A DNA stretch of 45,111 bases from a virus: IMG/VR virus record IMGVR_UViG_3300010883_000073, positions 1-45,111 of that record, one strand, 5' to 3'. A program made the translations under genes and the position numbers. The notes under the pieces were generated by a model that saw only the letters and a list, made by a program, of their open reading frames with translations, searched no databases and had not been told where the DNA came from. Below, piece after piece: positions 27,954 to 35,682 of the stretch (positions within the stretch are counted from its first letter, which is position 1; every line of letters starts with the position of its first letter).

Positions 27954-28511
27954 CTAAGACTCCTCGGATAAAAGATTACGTAAACGGCTAACAGATAGGG
28001 CGTCTTCTGCAGCTTTTTTAATAGCGCTTAGATCACCCCCTTGATCAACGAGGTCAACAATATCTTCTAGTTTGCTAATCATGATAGCATTACTAGATAC
28101 ATCCCATGCAATTCCTACTACACCCAGTATATTGCCTACCTCATCAGGTCTTGGGACAAGACGCGTGTAATAAATGTGCTGGTCATCCTGAATAAAGTAT
28201 GATTGTACTTCTCCCTGGAGAGCAGCTGCATGTTTTTCAATTGAATCTTTTCTCATACTGGGACATTGAAATATGTCTTCTAGACTACTTACATTGTTAT
28301 TGATACATGCAAATGCAGTGCCTCTTTTTGAAAGGACAACCTGCTCTCTATTGATAGACCACATTGTAACAGGAACGGGAAAGCTTTCAACAAAATTATC
28401 AAACATTTTTAAGTCACGCTTGAGTTGTTCATCTCTATCATGTAGCGAATCCACTAGCACTCTAAGCTTATTTAGACGCTGTCGATGATCTGATTTCTTT
28501 CCTTTTTCCAT
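27954..28511 (-). CDS. PAS-domain protein
   Basis: From the ATG at 28511 this is a 185-residue protein; an in-frame TTG at 28538 would add 9 residues but falls on the U-tract side of the upstream terminator, so I prefer 28511. A basic coiled helix (about 3-36) leads into a PAS-like fold: FVESFPVPVTMWSINREQVV (40-59), SLEDIF, YYTRLVPR and the final strand ILGVVGIAWDVSSNA. PAS domains bind small ligands or mediate protein contacts in signalling. No kinase, cyclase or DNA-binding domain is attached, so it would act by binding a partner. It is the first gene after the head-cluster terminator, with the next (membrane) gene 3 nt away. The GCATATTTAGTA motif lies immediately before the ATG, with no clear ribosome site. 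Confidence 0.75.
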   Translation of the reverse strand: MEKGKKSDHRQRLNKLRVLVDSLHDRDEQLKRDLKMFDNFVESFPVPVTMWSINREQVVLSKRGTAFACINNNVSSLEDIFQCPSMRKDSIEKHAAALQGEVQSYFIQDDQHIYYTRLVPRPDEVGNILGVVGIAWDVSSNAIMISKLEDIVDLVDQGGDLSAIKKAAEDALSVSRLRNLLSEES

Positions 28512-28512
28512 G

Positions 28513-28525
28513 ATACTAAATATGC
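28513..28525 (-). promoter_or_regulatory. Recurrent motif GCATATTTAGTAT before PAS gene
   Basis: It lies directly after the terminator at 28537-28568 and a few bases before ATG 28511. It shares 12 of 12 bases (GCATATTTAGTA) with the copy before the 83-aa gene. As the first gene after a terminator should have its own promoter, this is one of the better-placed copies, although the leader would be almost absent. Confidence 0.3.
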
Positions 28526-28536
28526 ATTTCGCAGTC

Positions 28537-28568
28537 AAAAAAAAGGAGCGCCCTCGAAAGGGCGCCCC
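28537..28568 (-). terminator. Intrinsic terminator after the 212-aa structural gene
   Basis: Read on the minus strand: GGGGCGCCC pairs with GGGCGCTCC (9 bp, one G-U pair) around TTTCGA, followed by eight T. It lies about 31 nt past the stop of the 212-aa gene. Confidence 0.88.
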
Positions 28569-28599
28569 TAGATTAAAGAACTAAGTAGAAAACTTATGC

Positions 28600-29238
28600 T
28601 TATGCGGGTGCTGCTGATCCAGCATACTCAATAGTAACCATAACCCGGCCGGTTGTAGCCGTGTCTGCTGTGTTAGATGTGCCGTCAGAAGCAACATAGA
28701 GTGACGTCAATGCAGCAATATCGATATACTCACCGACTGATGGCAGACGAACCTCTGTGTCCCCTAGTGTATCTGAAGCATCACAACCCAGCGCTCCGGA
28801 GCCTTCAGCAGCGCCGCCGGCGCCAAGAATAACAGTACCGGTACCCACAACAGTTCCCTGAGCAGTGGCTGCTGTAGCTGACATTACCAATTGAACATCA
28901 ACAGCTGCAAGATCAGAAAGTGTTGTAACAGTCAATGCAGCCTTTAGAATCTTAGCATTGGCTGGAAGTGTTTTGCTAAGCTCACAAATAACACCGCTAT
29001 CTGTAGCATTAATAGCTCCCACCAAACTTACCTCTTCTTGATAAATATGGATACCTGCTTTTCCTGTATCACCACTTGATTTGTGGAATGAAACAACTTG
29101 TGGACTTCCCACTTTTCCGGCAGTTGCAGCACACTGACCTGCTCCTCGAAATGTAACTCCGCCCAGCGACTCAATAACGAGGCCCCGTCCGGAGGATTGA
29201 ACTAAACCTTTCTTGTCGGTTATCTTTACCTTTGGCAT
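28600..29238 (-). CDS. Putative capsid-associated (decoration-type) protein
   Basis: A 212-residue protein, rich in Ala, Gly, Thr, Ser and Val, with alternating short beta strands and almost no long helices. It starts MPKVKITDKKGLVQSSGRGL and ends in a strand, GRVMVTIEYAG. This composition and its position just after the major capsid gene suggest a virion surface or decoration protein, but I do not recognise a named family. The ATG has AGGAGAGAGATT upstream. A strong terminator follows the gene, and another precedes the gene two positions upstream, so these two small genes probably form their own transcription unit. High expression would fit such a setting. Confidence 0.65.
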   Translation of the reverse strand: MPKVKITDKKGLVQSSGRGLVIESLGGVTFRGAGQCAATAGKVGSPQVVSFHKSSGDTGKAGIHIYQEEVSLVGAINATDSGVICELSKTLPANAKILKAALTVTTLSDLAAVDVQLVMSATAATAQGTVVGTGTVILGAGGAAEGSGALGCDASDTLGDTEVRLPSVGEYIDIAALTSLYVASDGTSNTADTATTGRVMVTIEYAGSAAPA

Positions 29239-29333
29239 AATCTCTCTCCTATGTCCGCAAGATTCTGACTCGTCGGCGGTGTCGACTGATTATTTGAGCC
29301 AGGCCTACCAGTAAATAGGTGATTCAAAGAAGA

Positions 29334-29630
29334 TTAACTACTTAAAAGGCCCGCTTTTCGTAACTTTGCTGCCAGGCCCTCAGGGCCTTGTAGCTGCCCT
29401 CGATGGAGATCATTATGCATAATTGTTATTAACGCTTCTAATTTTTCTTCTGTCTCTTTAAGACGCTGTTCGATCGATGATATCTTGCTTGCTGCTCCTG
29501 ACGTCTGGTGCTTATCCTTCGATGGCGATGGGGTCGTCTTAGAAACAGCCCTGTCTTTTGTTTTAACTGTCTTGGGCTTAGCAGCCGTTTTGGGGGCTAC
29601 AGCTTCGGTCGTTTTCTTTACTCTTGGCAT
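29334..29630 (-). CDS. Small basic protein with a C-terminal coiled coil
   Basis: A 98-residue protein. The first half is Lys/Ala/Pro/Thr-rich and probably disordered (KKTTEAVAPKTAAKPKTVKT), resembling histone-tail or DNA-binding linkers. The second half (about 48-75) is a likely coiled coil (ISSIEQRLKETEEKLEALIT). The ribosome site is AGGAGAAAAGACATT. It lies between two terminators, with the capsid gene upstream and the 212-aa gene downstream. A role as an internal DNA-binding or head protein is possible from composition and place. No homologue is recognised. Confidence 0.6.
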   Translation of the reverse strand: MPRVKKTTEAVAPKTAAKPKTVKTKDRAVSKTTPSPSKDKHQTSGAASKISSIEQRLKETEEKLEALITIMHNDLHRGQLQGPEGLAAKLRKAGLLSS

Positions 29631-29692
29631 AATGTCTTTTCTCCTATAACAGTAATATCACTATTGTATCATAATTTGTGCGTATATAAAAC

Positions 29693-29724
29693 AAAAAAAG
29701 GGCGCCTCCGAAGAGACGCCCTTT
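29693..29724 (-). terminator. Intrinsic terminator after major capsid gene (UUCG loop)
   Basis: Minus strand: AAAGGGCGTCTC-TTCG-GAGGCGCCC then TTTTTTT. The stem has 9 bp with one G-U pair, extended by A-T pairs, and the loop is the very stable UUCG tetraloop. It lies about 27 nt after the capsid stop. Confidence 0.9.
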
Positions 29725-29750
29725 AGCTAGAACTAAATCTTAAGTTTAAC

Positions 29751-31655
29751 TTAGATGATGTTCATGTCGAGAACCGTAACGGAACCGTAGAAGTCACTTC
29801 GGACCATCTTCTTACCGTAACGAGTCATCACTCCCTTGCGGGGTGTGAAATCGTCAGGAGCGAAGATCGTTGGAGTAACAATCAGCGGTACATACGGAGC
29901 GTAAACATAACCTGTCTCGAGGTAACTTCCACCCTTGTAGCCAACGAGGATCTTGTTCCGTGGGAAGTAAGGATCCTTGTAGACCGTAAAGCGGTTGCTT
30001 AGAGCACCAACCTTTTCAGCACCGAGTGTCATAGGAGCAGAAACCTGTCCCTCGCCATCGAGACTGTAGATCGGCTTGTAGAAGATCGAAGACTCAAGGA
30101 TGGTTGCAACATCAGGTCCGACCACAATAAAGTTCGCGGAACCGCGAAGTGTCTTGCGATGAATCTGGTTAGCAGCATCAATGATTGTCTCAGTGAGAGT
30201 CTCATACCACTCACGAACCGTTCCAGCCCATGCGGGTCCGGGATGGATCGTACTTCCACGCTGTACCTCTGCGCCTGTCTCCTTGTTGACGAAACGTCCA
30301 GGAGCACGTGACCAATAGAGGTTAGCACCACCAGCCTGCATCAGGAGGTCGTTCAAGATCTCTCGATCGAGCTCTAGAGCAATCTGCTCGGATAGGATCT
30401 GAGTAAGCTCAACCTCAGCGTCGAGGCTGTGGTAAGCATTCAGGTCCTGAGCAAGCTCTGGAGTCCAGCGAGCCTTGAGCTTCCTGGTCTGCGCAGTAAC
30501 TGCGATCGACTCAATCTTGATATCGATCTCAGGGATGGTTGGATCCTCAGCTTCAAGGTTACGAGCGCTTGTCGCTGATTCGAATGCTGGTACGACGAGA
30601 GTATCGGCGTTTCCATCACTTGAGTCAAGACGTGAGCTAATAACGTATGAAACCGTAGTTAGTGACTCATCAGTAGTAGTCACGTGAGTTCCGGACAAGA
30701 CCATAAGGACATGTGCGTTGCTCGCTCCGGCATTTACCATTGGAGCAGAAGTAACTGTGCTACCTCCATCCCATGTAACCAGCTGATTCAACCTACGTAC
30801 GTTTAGAACACTACCACCCTGAATTGTTTCAGGGATAAGCGACAGAGACGTCTGAATGGTAACCCCAGTATCTGGAACAAGAGCTATATCCTTCACTAAT
30901 GTTGAATCAACGTTAGGGAAATTAGCTGTTGTAAACGGTACAGCAAGGAAGAAGAACTTCCCTTCTTCCTGCTCGATCAGATTAGTAATCTGTGGATCGA
31001 ACTGAAGAAGCTTGCCGTCTGTTCCAGTTGCATGACAATTATTGGTAAAGGCAGCATTACTTGACTGCGTGGTCCGAGTAGCATTTCCACCAAAGGTGAA
31101 TGCCTTAACCGTTGGGTTGTTTGCGCCCAACGCGGTGGTTGAATGCACACGAGTGTAACCTGATCCTGCAAGATCATACTGGCCACCTACGCCGAGAGAT
31201 CCGGACTGGATTCCCTTACCTACTGGGTTATTATAGATCGACTTACCGGTAGAGTAAGTACGACCACTATTTGTTCCACCAACAGCTGATCCGTAAGTGT
31301 AATCAAGATAGAAGAGCAGTCCCGAAGGAAGACTCATTGGCTGAATCGATACGAGATCGTTGGCAACTAGGCCACCGAATACGCGTCGAACGATTGGGAA
31401 TGCGACGTTTGTGAATCCACGAATATCGCCGCTGTCGACCAGACCTCCGCCACCGTTACCGAGGGATGAAACCTCTTTAAGTAGCTGAGATGCCTGATTT
31501 TCAAGCAGACGTGACATGTTTTCACGCTTAACGTCTTCTAGACCCCTGAGGAGTCCGGTACGAGACCATTTCTCCACCAGACGCCGGTTCTGAGATCCCA
31601 GGTGTCGTTCCCGGATACCCTCAGTCAACTGATCTAATGTAAAAGACTTAGACAT
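29751..31655 (-). CDS. 23: Major capsid protein (gp23 family)
   Basis: A 634-residue protein of the T4 gp23 group. Its N-terminus (FTLDQLTEGIRERHLGSQNR, then RLVEKWSRTGLLRGLED) is typical of far-T4 capsid proteins, followed by the capsid fold and the C-terminal part with LVGYKGGSYLETGYVYAPYV and KKMVRSDFYGSVTVLDMNII. T4 gp23 is cut by the prohead protease after Glu65; here L59-K60-E61 is the natural counterpart site for removing about 61 residues. It is about 110 residues longer than T4 gp23, with a beta-rich Gly/Ser/Thr segment at about 115-330 as the likely inserted domain. The start has AAAGGAGATAAAC upstream. It follows the scaffold gene and ends in a strong terminator, as expected for the most abundant virion protein. 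Confidence 0.93.
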   Translation of the reverse strand: MSKSFTLDQLTEGIRERHLGSQNRRLVEKWSRTGLLRGLEDVKRENMSRLLENQASQLLKEVSSLGNGGGGLVDSGDIRGFTNVAFPIVRRVFGGLVANDLVSIQPMSLPSGLLFYLDYTYGSAVGGTNSGRTYSTGKSIYNNPVGKGIQSGSLGVGGQYDLAGSGYTRVHSTTALGANNPTVKAFTFGGNATRTTQSSNAAFTNNCHATGTDGKLLQFDPQITNLIEQEEGKFFFLAVPFTTANFPNVDSTLVKDIALVPDTGVTIQTSLSLIPETIQGGSVLNVRRLNQLVTWDGGSTVTSAPMVNAGASNAHVLMVLSGTHVTTTDESLTTVSYVISSRLDSSDGNADTLVVPAFESATSARNLEAEDPTIPEIDIKIESIAVTAQTRKLKARWTPELAQDLNAYHSLDAEVELTQILSEQIALELDREILNDLLMQAGGANLYWSRAPGRFVNKETGAEVQRGSTIHPGPAWAGTVREWYETLTETIIDAANQIHRKTLRGSANFIVVGPDVATILESSIFYKPIYSLDGEGQVSAPMTLGAEKVGALSNRFTVYKDPYFPRNKILVGYKGGSYLETGYVYAPYVPLIVTPTIFAPDDFTPRKGVMTRYGKKMVRSDFYGSVTVLDMNII

Positions 31656-31690
31656 TGTTTATCTCCTTTATGATAATTGTTGTGTCGATT

Positions 31691-33325
31691 TTACTTGTTT
31701 CCTGCGATTCCTGCAAGAACAGCCCATCGATCTACCTCAACACCATTTTTTGCCGGCTGAGCCGACCGCGTTGATCTGGAAGACGAACCGATTGTCCGTA
31801 GCGTTTTGCCCTCGCGCAGAGAGCGAGTTTTCCCCTTATCAAGGGAAGCGGTTAAGCTCTTGTAGAGGAGCTTGGCCTCGCGGAGCGTCTTGGCATTATC
31901 TAGAGCCTCAACAATTGCCCGCTGTTGTTTCTGTGAAAGATTTCTATTTTGCATGAGCTTGTTTGCGTAAAGAAGCTTAGCATTAAAAAGATTCATCTCT
32001 GTGAGCTGTCCCTTCAAAGCATGCGTTGCCTTCTTGTACTCGACCAATTGTCGAGCCATGGCACGGACCTTTCTGGTCTCACTGATTCTTCCTCGCCTGC
32101 GGCGACGGGATTCTGGCATAGCGTCTCCGCCTGCTGGACGTCCACCGACATCGGGGTTGGGTGCATCACCAAGTTCATCCGCGAGAGCATTCAAGAGAGA
32201 ATCCTCGTCCACATCAACAAATTCCTCATCTTCGACGTCTCCGCCTCCGAATGAATCAGCTGACTGTGAAGGATCTTCAACCCCTGAAGTCTCTTCTGCT
32301 AATCTACGCATGCGCTTGAGTTCACGACGGAGCATGTTTTCATCGATCTCATAGACTTCGTCCATATCGAGCTCGAGGTCATCTCCACCGTCTAATTCGG
32401 CTTCATCGCCATCTTCTTCTGCACCTTCGTCGTCCTCAGCGCTTAATACGCTTACATCGAGAGCGGAAACATCAGCCTCTTCTGGATCTTCGACTCCGAG
32501 AGCCTCTAGATCCTCGTCCGCGAGGACGATATCAAGCTCGTCGAGAGCTCGACGTCCAGATTGCTGATTCCCTTCTGCCTCGAATAGGAAGTCGAAGATG
32601 TTCCTGTTGTTTCGCCTTGACATTATTTTCATCTCCTTAATGATTGAATCAATTCTTGCTTTTTCCAGGATAACACCACCTGTATCCTGCTCAGTAAGTA
32701 TTACTTGGCGACGCAAAATGACTGCCTCTCTTGCAAGAGATTCGAAAATCTTTGCCGCCTTTAGTTTATGTGACCTAGCGCCACGCTTCTTTGCAAACTT
32801 AAAACCTTTTTTGAAAGATTTTATCCTCTGCTCCAATAATGATACACGACCCTGTAGCTTCTTCCTGCCGGAATTGCTGCTAGCAACCATTCTTGCTAAG
32901 GCTTCAGCTACCTGATCATCCATCAAAACTTCTTCACCCTCTGCGTTCCCGGAGGCGTCAACCTCGATGCTTACTTCGCCCACATCAATTGAAAGACCGC
33001 CAGATGGGTCGATGTGGAGATCAGCACCAGGTGCCTCAACGGAAGCGGCGTCTGGGTCCATTGTTACAGGCGCGGGTGGTAATTCTTCTGAAGAGAGTGC
33101 GTCGAGATCAACGGTTACTGACTCGGCGTCAGCCATTTCCGGGTCTACGCCTGGCACTAATTCTTCCATTTCTTCTTCATCTGTCTCACCGAGGAGTTGC
33201 TGCTCGATCAAACTTCTAATACGGGGCGTAACAGCATCTATTATCTTGTTCTTGGCATTTTCTTCTGCCATATCACGCAATAGACGTGCTTCTGCAATTG
33301 CTTCTTCGTAAAGATTTTGGCTCAT
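31691..33325 (-). CDS. 22: Prohead core scaffolding protein (gp22-like)
   Basis: A 544-residue protein in the scaffold position directly before the capsid gene. It has an N-terminal helix (YEEAIAEARLLRDMAEENAK), a very acidic stretch (about 50-155), a basic helical section (about 150-215), a second acidic block (about 265-390) and a basic C-terminal helix set (ALKGQLTEMNLFNAKLLYAN, then NKLMQNRNLSQKQQRAIVEA) that resembles the C-terminal part of T4 gp22. Scaffold proteins fill the prohead and are destroyed by the gp21 protease; several I/L-x-E sites occur, including I-A-E at 10-12. T4 gp22 is about 270 residues, so this one is doubled in size by the acidic blocks. The start has AAGAGAGACCGCAC upstream, with a TCATATTTATAGTCA motif about 40 nt before. 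Confidence 0.85.
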   Translation of the reverse strand: MSQNLYEEAIAEARLLRDMAEENAKNKIIDAVTPRIRSLIEQQLLGETDEEEMEELVPGVDPEMADAESVTVDLDALSSEELPPAPVTMDPDAASVEAPGADLHIDPSGGLSIDVGEVSIEVDASGNAEGEEVLMDDQVAEALARMVASSNSGRKKLQGRVSLLEQRIKSFKKGFKFAKKRGARSHKLKAAKIFESLAREAVILRRQVILTEQDTGGVILEKARIDSIIKEMKIMSRRNNRNIFDFLFEAEGNQQSGRRALDELDIVLADEDLEALGVEDPEEADVSALDVSVLSAEDDEGAEEDGDEAELDGGDDLELDMDEVYEIDENMLRRELKRMRRLAEETSGVEDPSQSADSFGGGDVEDEEFVDVDEDSLLNALADELGDAPNPDVGGRPAGGDAMPESRRRRRGRISETRKVRAMARQLVEYKKATHALKGQLTEMNLFNAKLLYANKLMQNRNLSQKQQRAIVEALDNAKTLREAKLLYKSLTASLDKGKTRSLREGKTLRTIGSSSRSTRSAQPAKNGVEVDRWAVLAGIAGNK

Positions 33326-33360
33326 GTGCGGTCTCTCTTAATGATTGTATGAGTCGTTCG

Positions 33361-33376
33361 TGACTATAAATATGAC
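33361..33376 (-). promoter_or_regulatory. Recurrent motif GTCATATTTATAGTCA upstream of scaffold gene
   Basis: It lies about 40 nt before the scaffold ATG. The opposite (plus) strand reads TATAAATA at 33365-33372, the exact T4 late promoter box, but pointing away from the gene. Orientation and function are therefore unresolved. Confidence 0.3.
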
Positions 33377-33397
33377 TTTTCTACTCATTTTATCTTT

Positions 33398-33652
33398 TCA
33401 ACGTTTGTTCTTTCTATCCTGGCTTTTATTTTCGATGTCTGTTTGCTCTTTAAGCTGCTTTGATCGATGTCTGGCAGCACCTTGTTTTTTCTTCCGACGC
33501 CTCTTTTGTGACTTAGTTTCGAAAATTAAAGAATCCTTGTACTCTTTAATAATCCCAGACTTCTTACACTTACGTATGAATAATTTGATCAACTGCTCTG
33601 ATGATCTTATTCTACCGCCTAATTCGACAGAAACATTTATCGGTTTCGACAA
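33398..33652 (-). CDS. Ribosomal protein bS21 homologue
   Basis: A short, very basic protein. From the TTG at 33652 it has 84 residues: SKPINVSVELGGRIRSSEQL, then IKLFIRKCKKSGIIKEYKD, and a Lys/Arg-rich tail with KRRRKKKQGAARHRSKQ. The pattern 'x-V-x-V ... A-L-x-x-F-K-R-x-C-x-K-x-G-I ... R-R-x-F-Y-E-x-P-x-x-K-R-R-x-K ... A-x-x-R' is that of bacterial bS21 (about 70 residues), a protein of the 30S platform near the anti-Shine-Dalgarno region. I chose TTG 33652 because AGGTG sits 5 nt upstream and the start is 8 nt after the preceding gene's stop; a TTG at 33706 in the same frame is the longer alternative. It lies in the head cluster, between a small head gene and the scaffold gene. Phage bS21 genes are known in large and marine phages. 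It may alter host translation. Confidence 0.82.
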   Translation of the reverse strand: MSKPINVSVELGGRIRSSEQLIKLFIRKCKKSGIIKEYKDSLIFETKSQKRRRKKKQGAARHRSKQLKEQTDIENKSQDRKNKR

Positions 33653-33660
33653 CCTAACAC

Positions 33661-34278
33661 CTACTCTAAACCTTGTTGGATACGTCTGTCTTTGAGGATA
33701 TCCCAAATACTCATTATACCCTTACTTTCTTCGTTTTCTGCATCAATAGCGACTTTGTCATGAGGCTTTGACCAACCTTTCTTTGTGCCGCCGATCGTGC
33801 CTGTCTTAAGCGTTATATAAGAAGCGCCTCCACCGGAGCCTTTCGGAGCATTCTGCCATATCCCGGGCTTTGGGACCATTGAACTTTTTGATACTCCAAT
33901 TTCTGCCAAAACTTTATCCGGCCTGGTGAAACAATCAGAAAGTTTAGTATTTCCGGCCACAAAGTAAAACGGATCCGTCTTGGCATAGTCACCTGGATCC
34001 AATGTTTTTGATGTATACGTTTTATCAGCAACTAACTCTGATTGTTCTGTTTCTTGTTCTGTGTACTCTAAGTCTTCGTATGGATCAGGGTCAACATACG
34101 GAAAGCTAGTATTAGACATTCGCTGCCGATGCTTGTCATTAAACGACTTTCCGTAGCCTAAATCATGTCTAGAGTCTTGCGGACCAGACGTAGTTCCTCT
34201 AGAGACAGTAAGCGCGATTTCTCGTATGAGATTTTTTAGTAATTCAGATTCCATACAGCCATTATGAACTAGAGCCAT
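33661..34278 (-). CDS. Head-region protein of unknown function
   Basis: A 205-residue frame from ATG 34278; the start may instead be the ATG at 34254, giving 197 residues that open with MESELLKNLIREIALTVSRG, a helix similar in style to other small head proteins in this cluster. The longer form overlaps the preceding gene by 17 nt and neither start has a strong ribosome site. The body is hydrophilic, with acidic DPDPYEDLEYTEQETEQ and a Gly-rich KGSGGGASYITLKTGTIGGT section. No known domain is recognised. It sits just before the bS21 gene. Short I-R-E near the N-terminus could be a gp21 cleavage site. Structural or head-internal role is inferred from location. Confidence 0.6.
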   Translation of the reverse strand: MALVHNGCMESELLKNLIREIALTVSRGTTSGPQDSRHDLGYGKSFNDKHRQRMSNTSFPYVDPDPYEDLEYTEQETEQSELVADKTYTSKTLDPGDYAKTDPFYFVAGNTKLSDCFTRPDKVLAEIGVSKSSMVPKPGIWQNAPKGSGGGASYITLKTGTIGGTKKGWSKPHDKVAIDAENEESKGIMSIWDILKDRRIQQGLE

Positions 34279-34891
34279 CGGAATGTGGCATTGGCTCTGA
34301 ATTAGAGCCTAAGAGGCCGGTCTGTCTTGTTACACCGGATGTTGATGAATCGAATAGAGACCTAGCATGCTCACGAACCTTAGTTGATTGGTTAAGTGGG
34401 CTATTCGCTGATGCGTCGGAAGACATACCTCTCATTGGTGCCCTTGACGTCTTATTATCAACAGGGTCGACCGGAATGACATTAGCATATTCTGTATAAT
34501 CAGCACCCGGAACAGATGCTACTTGAGGTGTAAAGGGTCCGCCAACACCATAGCCCGACTCTTGAGTTACTTCAGCACCCACGTCGGGGGCGCCGCCGTT
34601 AGGCTTACCATCAGCGACATACTCCCTTGAAAGAACATCAAATCCCCAATAAGCAGCCGCGCCGGTGGCAAGAGCAGTCTCCTTTGTAAGGTCACCCTCT
34701 AAAACTAATTCTTCAAATGCCTGAACAGGGTTATATGCCGGTTCTGATATCGGAAGAAGCGGCGAAGCAGGATAAGCAGCTGCAATTCTGTCCTTATTCT
34801 GCTTCGCGCCTTGTGCGGTGCCGTTATTGGAAATAATACTATCTGACTGAGGTTCAGTTTGATTAATAGTATTTGTTTGAAGCCTTGCCAT
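34262..34891 (-). CDS. Head-region protein, paralogue of the next upstream gene
   Basis: A 209-residue, Pro/Gly/Ser/Ala-rich protein, probably extended or loosely folded. Its middle (FEELVLEGDLTKETALATGA, then GGAPDVGAEV and GVGGPFTP) lines up with the 159-aa protein directly upstream (WQTMVLDGP, then LGAPDPAAEV and LPASAFVPNP), so the two look like diverged copies. The Pro/Gly-rich low-complexity body suggests a virion or core protein. It starts 11 nt after the upstream gene's stop and its end overlaps the next gene if that gene uses its longer start. No catalytic motif or membrane segment is seen. I cannot name it further. Confidence 0.62.
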   Translation of the reverse strand: MARLQTNTINQTEPQSDSIISNNGTAQGAKQNKDRIAAAYPASPLLPISEPAYNPVQAFEELVLEGDLTKETALATGAAAYWGFDVLSREYVADGKPNGGAPDVGAEVTQESGYGVGGPFTPQVASVPGADYTEYANVIPVDPVDNKTSRAPMRGMSSDASANSPLNQSTKVREHARSLFDSSTSGVTRQTGLLGSNSEPMPHSDGSSS

Positions 34892-34902
34892 CTAGTGTGC
34901 CT

Positions 34903-35382
34903 TTACTCAGATGAGTTTTTACCCAAGATATACTCACCTAGAGTATGAGCAGAAATCCGCTCGGAAGCCTTCTTCGGTGAAAGTTGTGATCCAACTCCGC
35001 TGCCCCATGTATCGGCAGGTGTCTGACCAAATCCCTCGGGAGGCTCAGGTATATCAGATGGGTTATGACTTCCAGGGCCAGGTGATGCTGGGTTGGGAAC
35101 GAATGCGCTGGCTGGAAGGCCACCACCTCCGGTCTCGACCTCGGCAGCCGGGTCAGGAGCGCCTAAGTAGTTAGGTTCATACACACCAAATGTGTGTCCC
35201 CCATCATTAATAGGTCCATCTAATACCATAGTTTGCCAAGCTTCCCGACGCTCCTCATCTGTGAGCTCTTCTGCGTAAATCGGTGAAGCAGCGAAACACT
35301 GCTTGAGACCATTCATATCTGATCTTCCCATAAAACGTTCTGTGACTGGTGCTTCAACGGTTACTTGCTTGTGCTTTGGCAT
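34903..35382 (-). CDS. Head-region protein, Pro/Gly-rich, paralogue of neighbour
   Basis: A 159-residue protein. It begins with a short basic stretch, then an amphipathic part (DEERREAWQTMVLDGP), followed by a Pro/Gly/Ser-rich section (LPASAFVPNPASPGPGSHNP) and a short C-terminal helix (ISAHTLGEYILG). It shares the GAPDxxAEV and following Gly/Pro layout with the 209-aa protein that follows. The ATG has TTAGGAGATAAAC upstream. Its position between the small basic-acidic protein and the paralogue suggests a shared structural role in the head. Function unknown. Confidence 0.62.
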   Translation of the reverse strand: MPKHKQVTVEAPVTERFMGRSDMNGLKQCFAASPIYAEELTDEERREAWQTMVLDGPINDGGHTFGVYEPNYLGAPDPAAEVETGGGGLPASAFVPNPASPGPGSHNPSDIPEPPEGFGQTPADTWGSGVGSQLSPKKASERISAHTLGEYILGKNSSE

Positions 35383-35397
35383 TGTTTATCTCCTAAA

Positions 35398-35682
35398 TTA
35401 TCCTAGACGTCGAGTAACTCTTGAGCGAATTTTCTTCTTCGCCTCTTGAATTCTCTTCATCTTTGCCTTGAGTTTTCTCTCTTGAATCTTAAGTACCTTC
35501 ATGAAGTCGATGTCTTTGGCGATGGTATCTGCTTCTTCGCCTGCATCTGTTTCTTCAGCATCAACCTTTTCGGGGTCATCTATGCCGGCTTCAATTGGGT
35601 CATTCTCTCTAATGATGCGACGCTTCTCTTCTAAAACAATTTTTCTAAGAAGGCGCGGTGTTAGCTTACGAATTTTTGACAT
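35398..35682 (-). CDS. Small charged coiled-coil protein, possible prohead core component
   Basis: A 94-residue, almost entirely helical protein: basic N-terminus (SKIRKLTPRLLRKIVLEEKR, then IIREN), an acidic middle (about 28-52) and a basic, coiled-coil C-terminus (KVLKIQERKLKAKMKRIQEA). Size and charge pattern are like the small T4 core proteins gp67 and gp68, but there is no reliable sequence match. The ribosome site is AGGAGATTTAGTA before the ATG. It lies among small head genes between the protease and scaffold genes. An I-R-E at residues 24-26 could be cut by the gp21 protease. Confidence 0.62.
   Translation of the reverse strand: MSKIRKLTPRLLRKIVLEEKRRIIRENDPIEAGIDDPEKVDAEETDAGEEADTIAKDIDFMKVLKIQERKLKAKMKRIQEAKKKIRSRVTRRLG

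Noticed and set aside
33365-33372. Exact TATAAATA on the plus strand as a T4 late promoter
   Set aside because: It would transcribe rightward, antisense to every supported gene here; kept only as part of the unresolved motif finding.
33345-33695. Plus-strand frame of 116 codons opposite the bS21 gene
   Set aside because: The minus-strand frame has bS21 features and fits the operon; the plus-strand frame has neither a ribosome site nor a family pattern.
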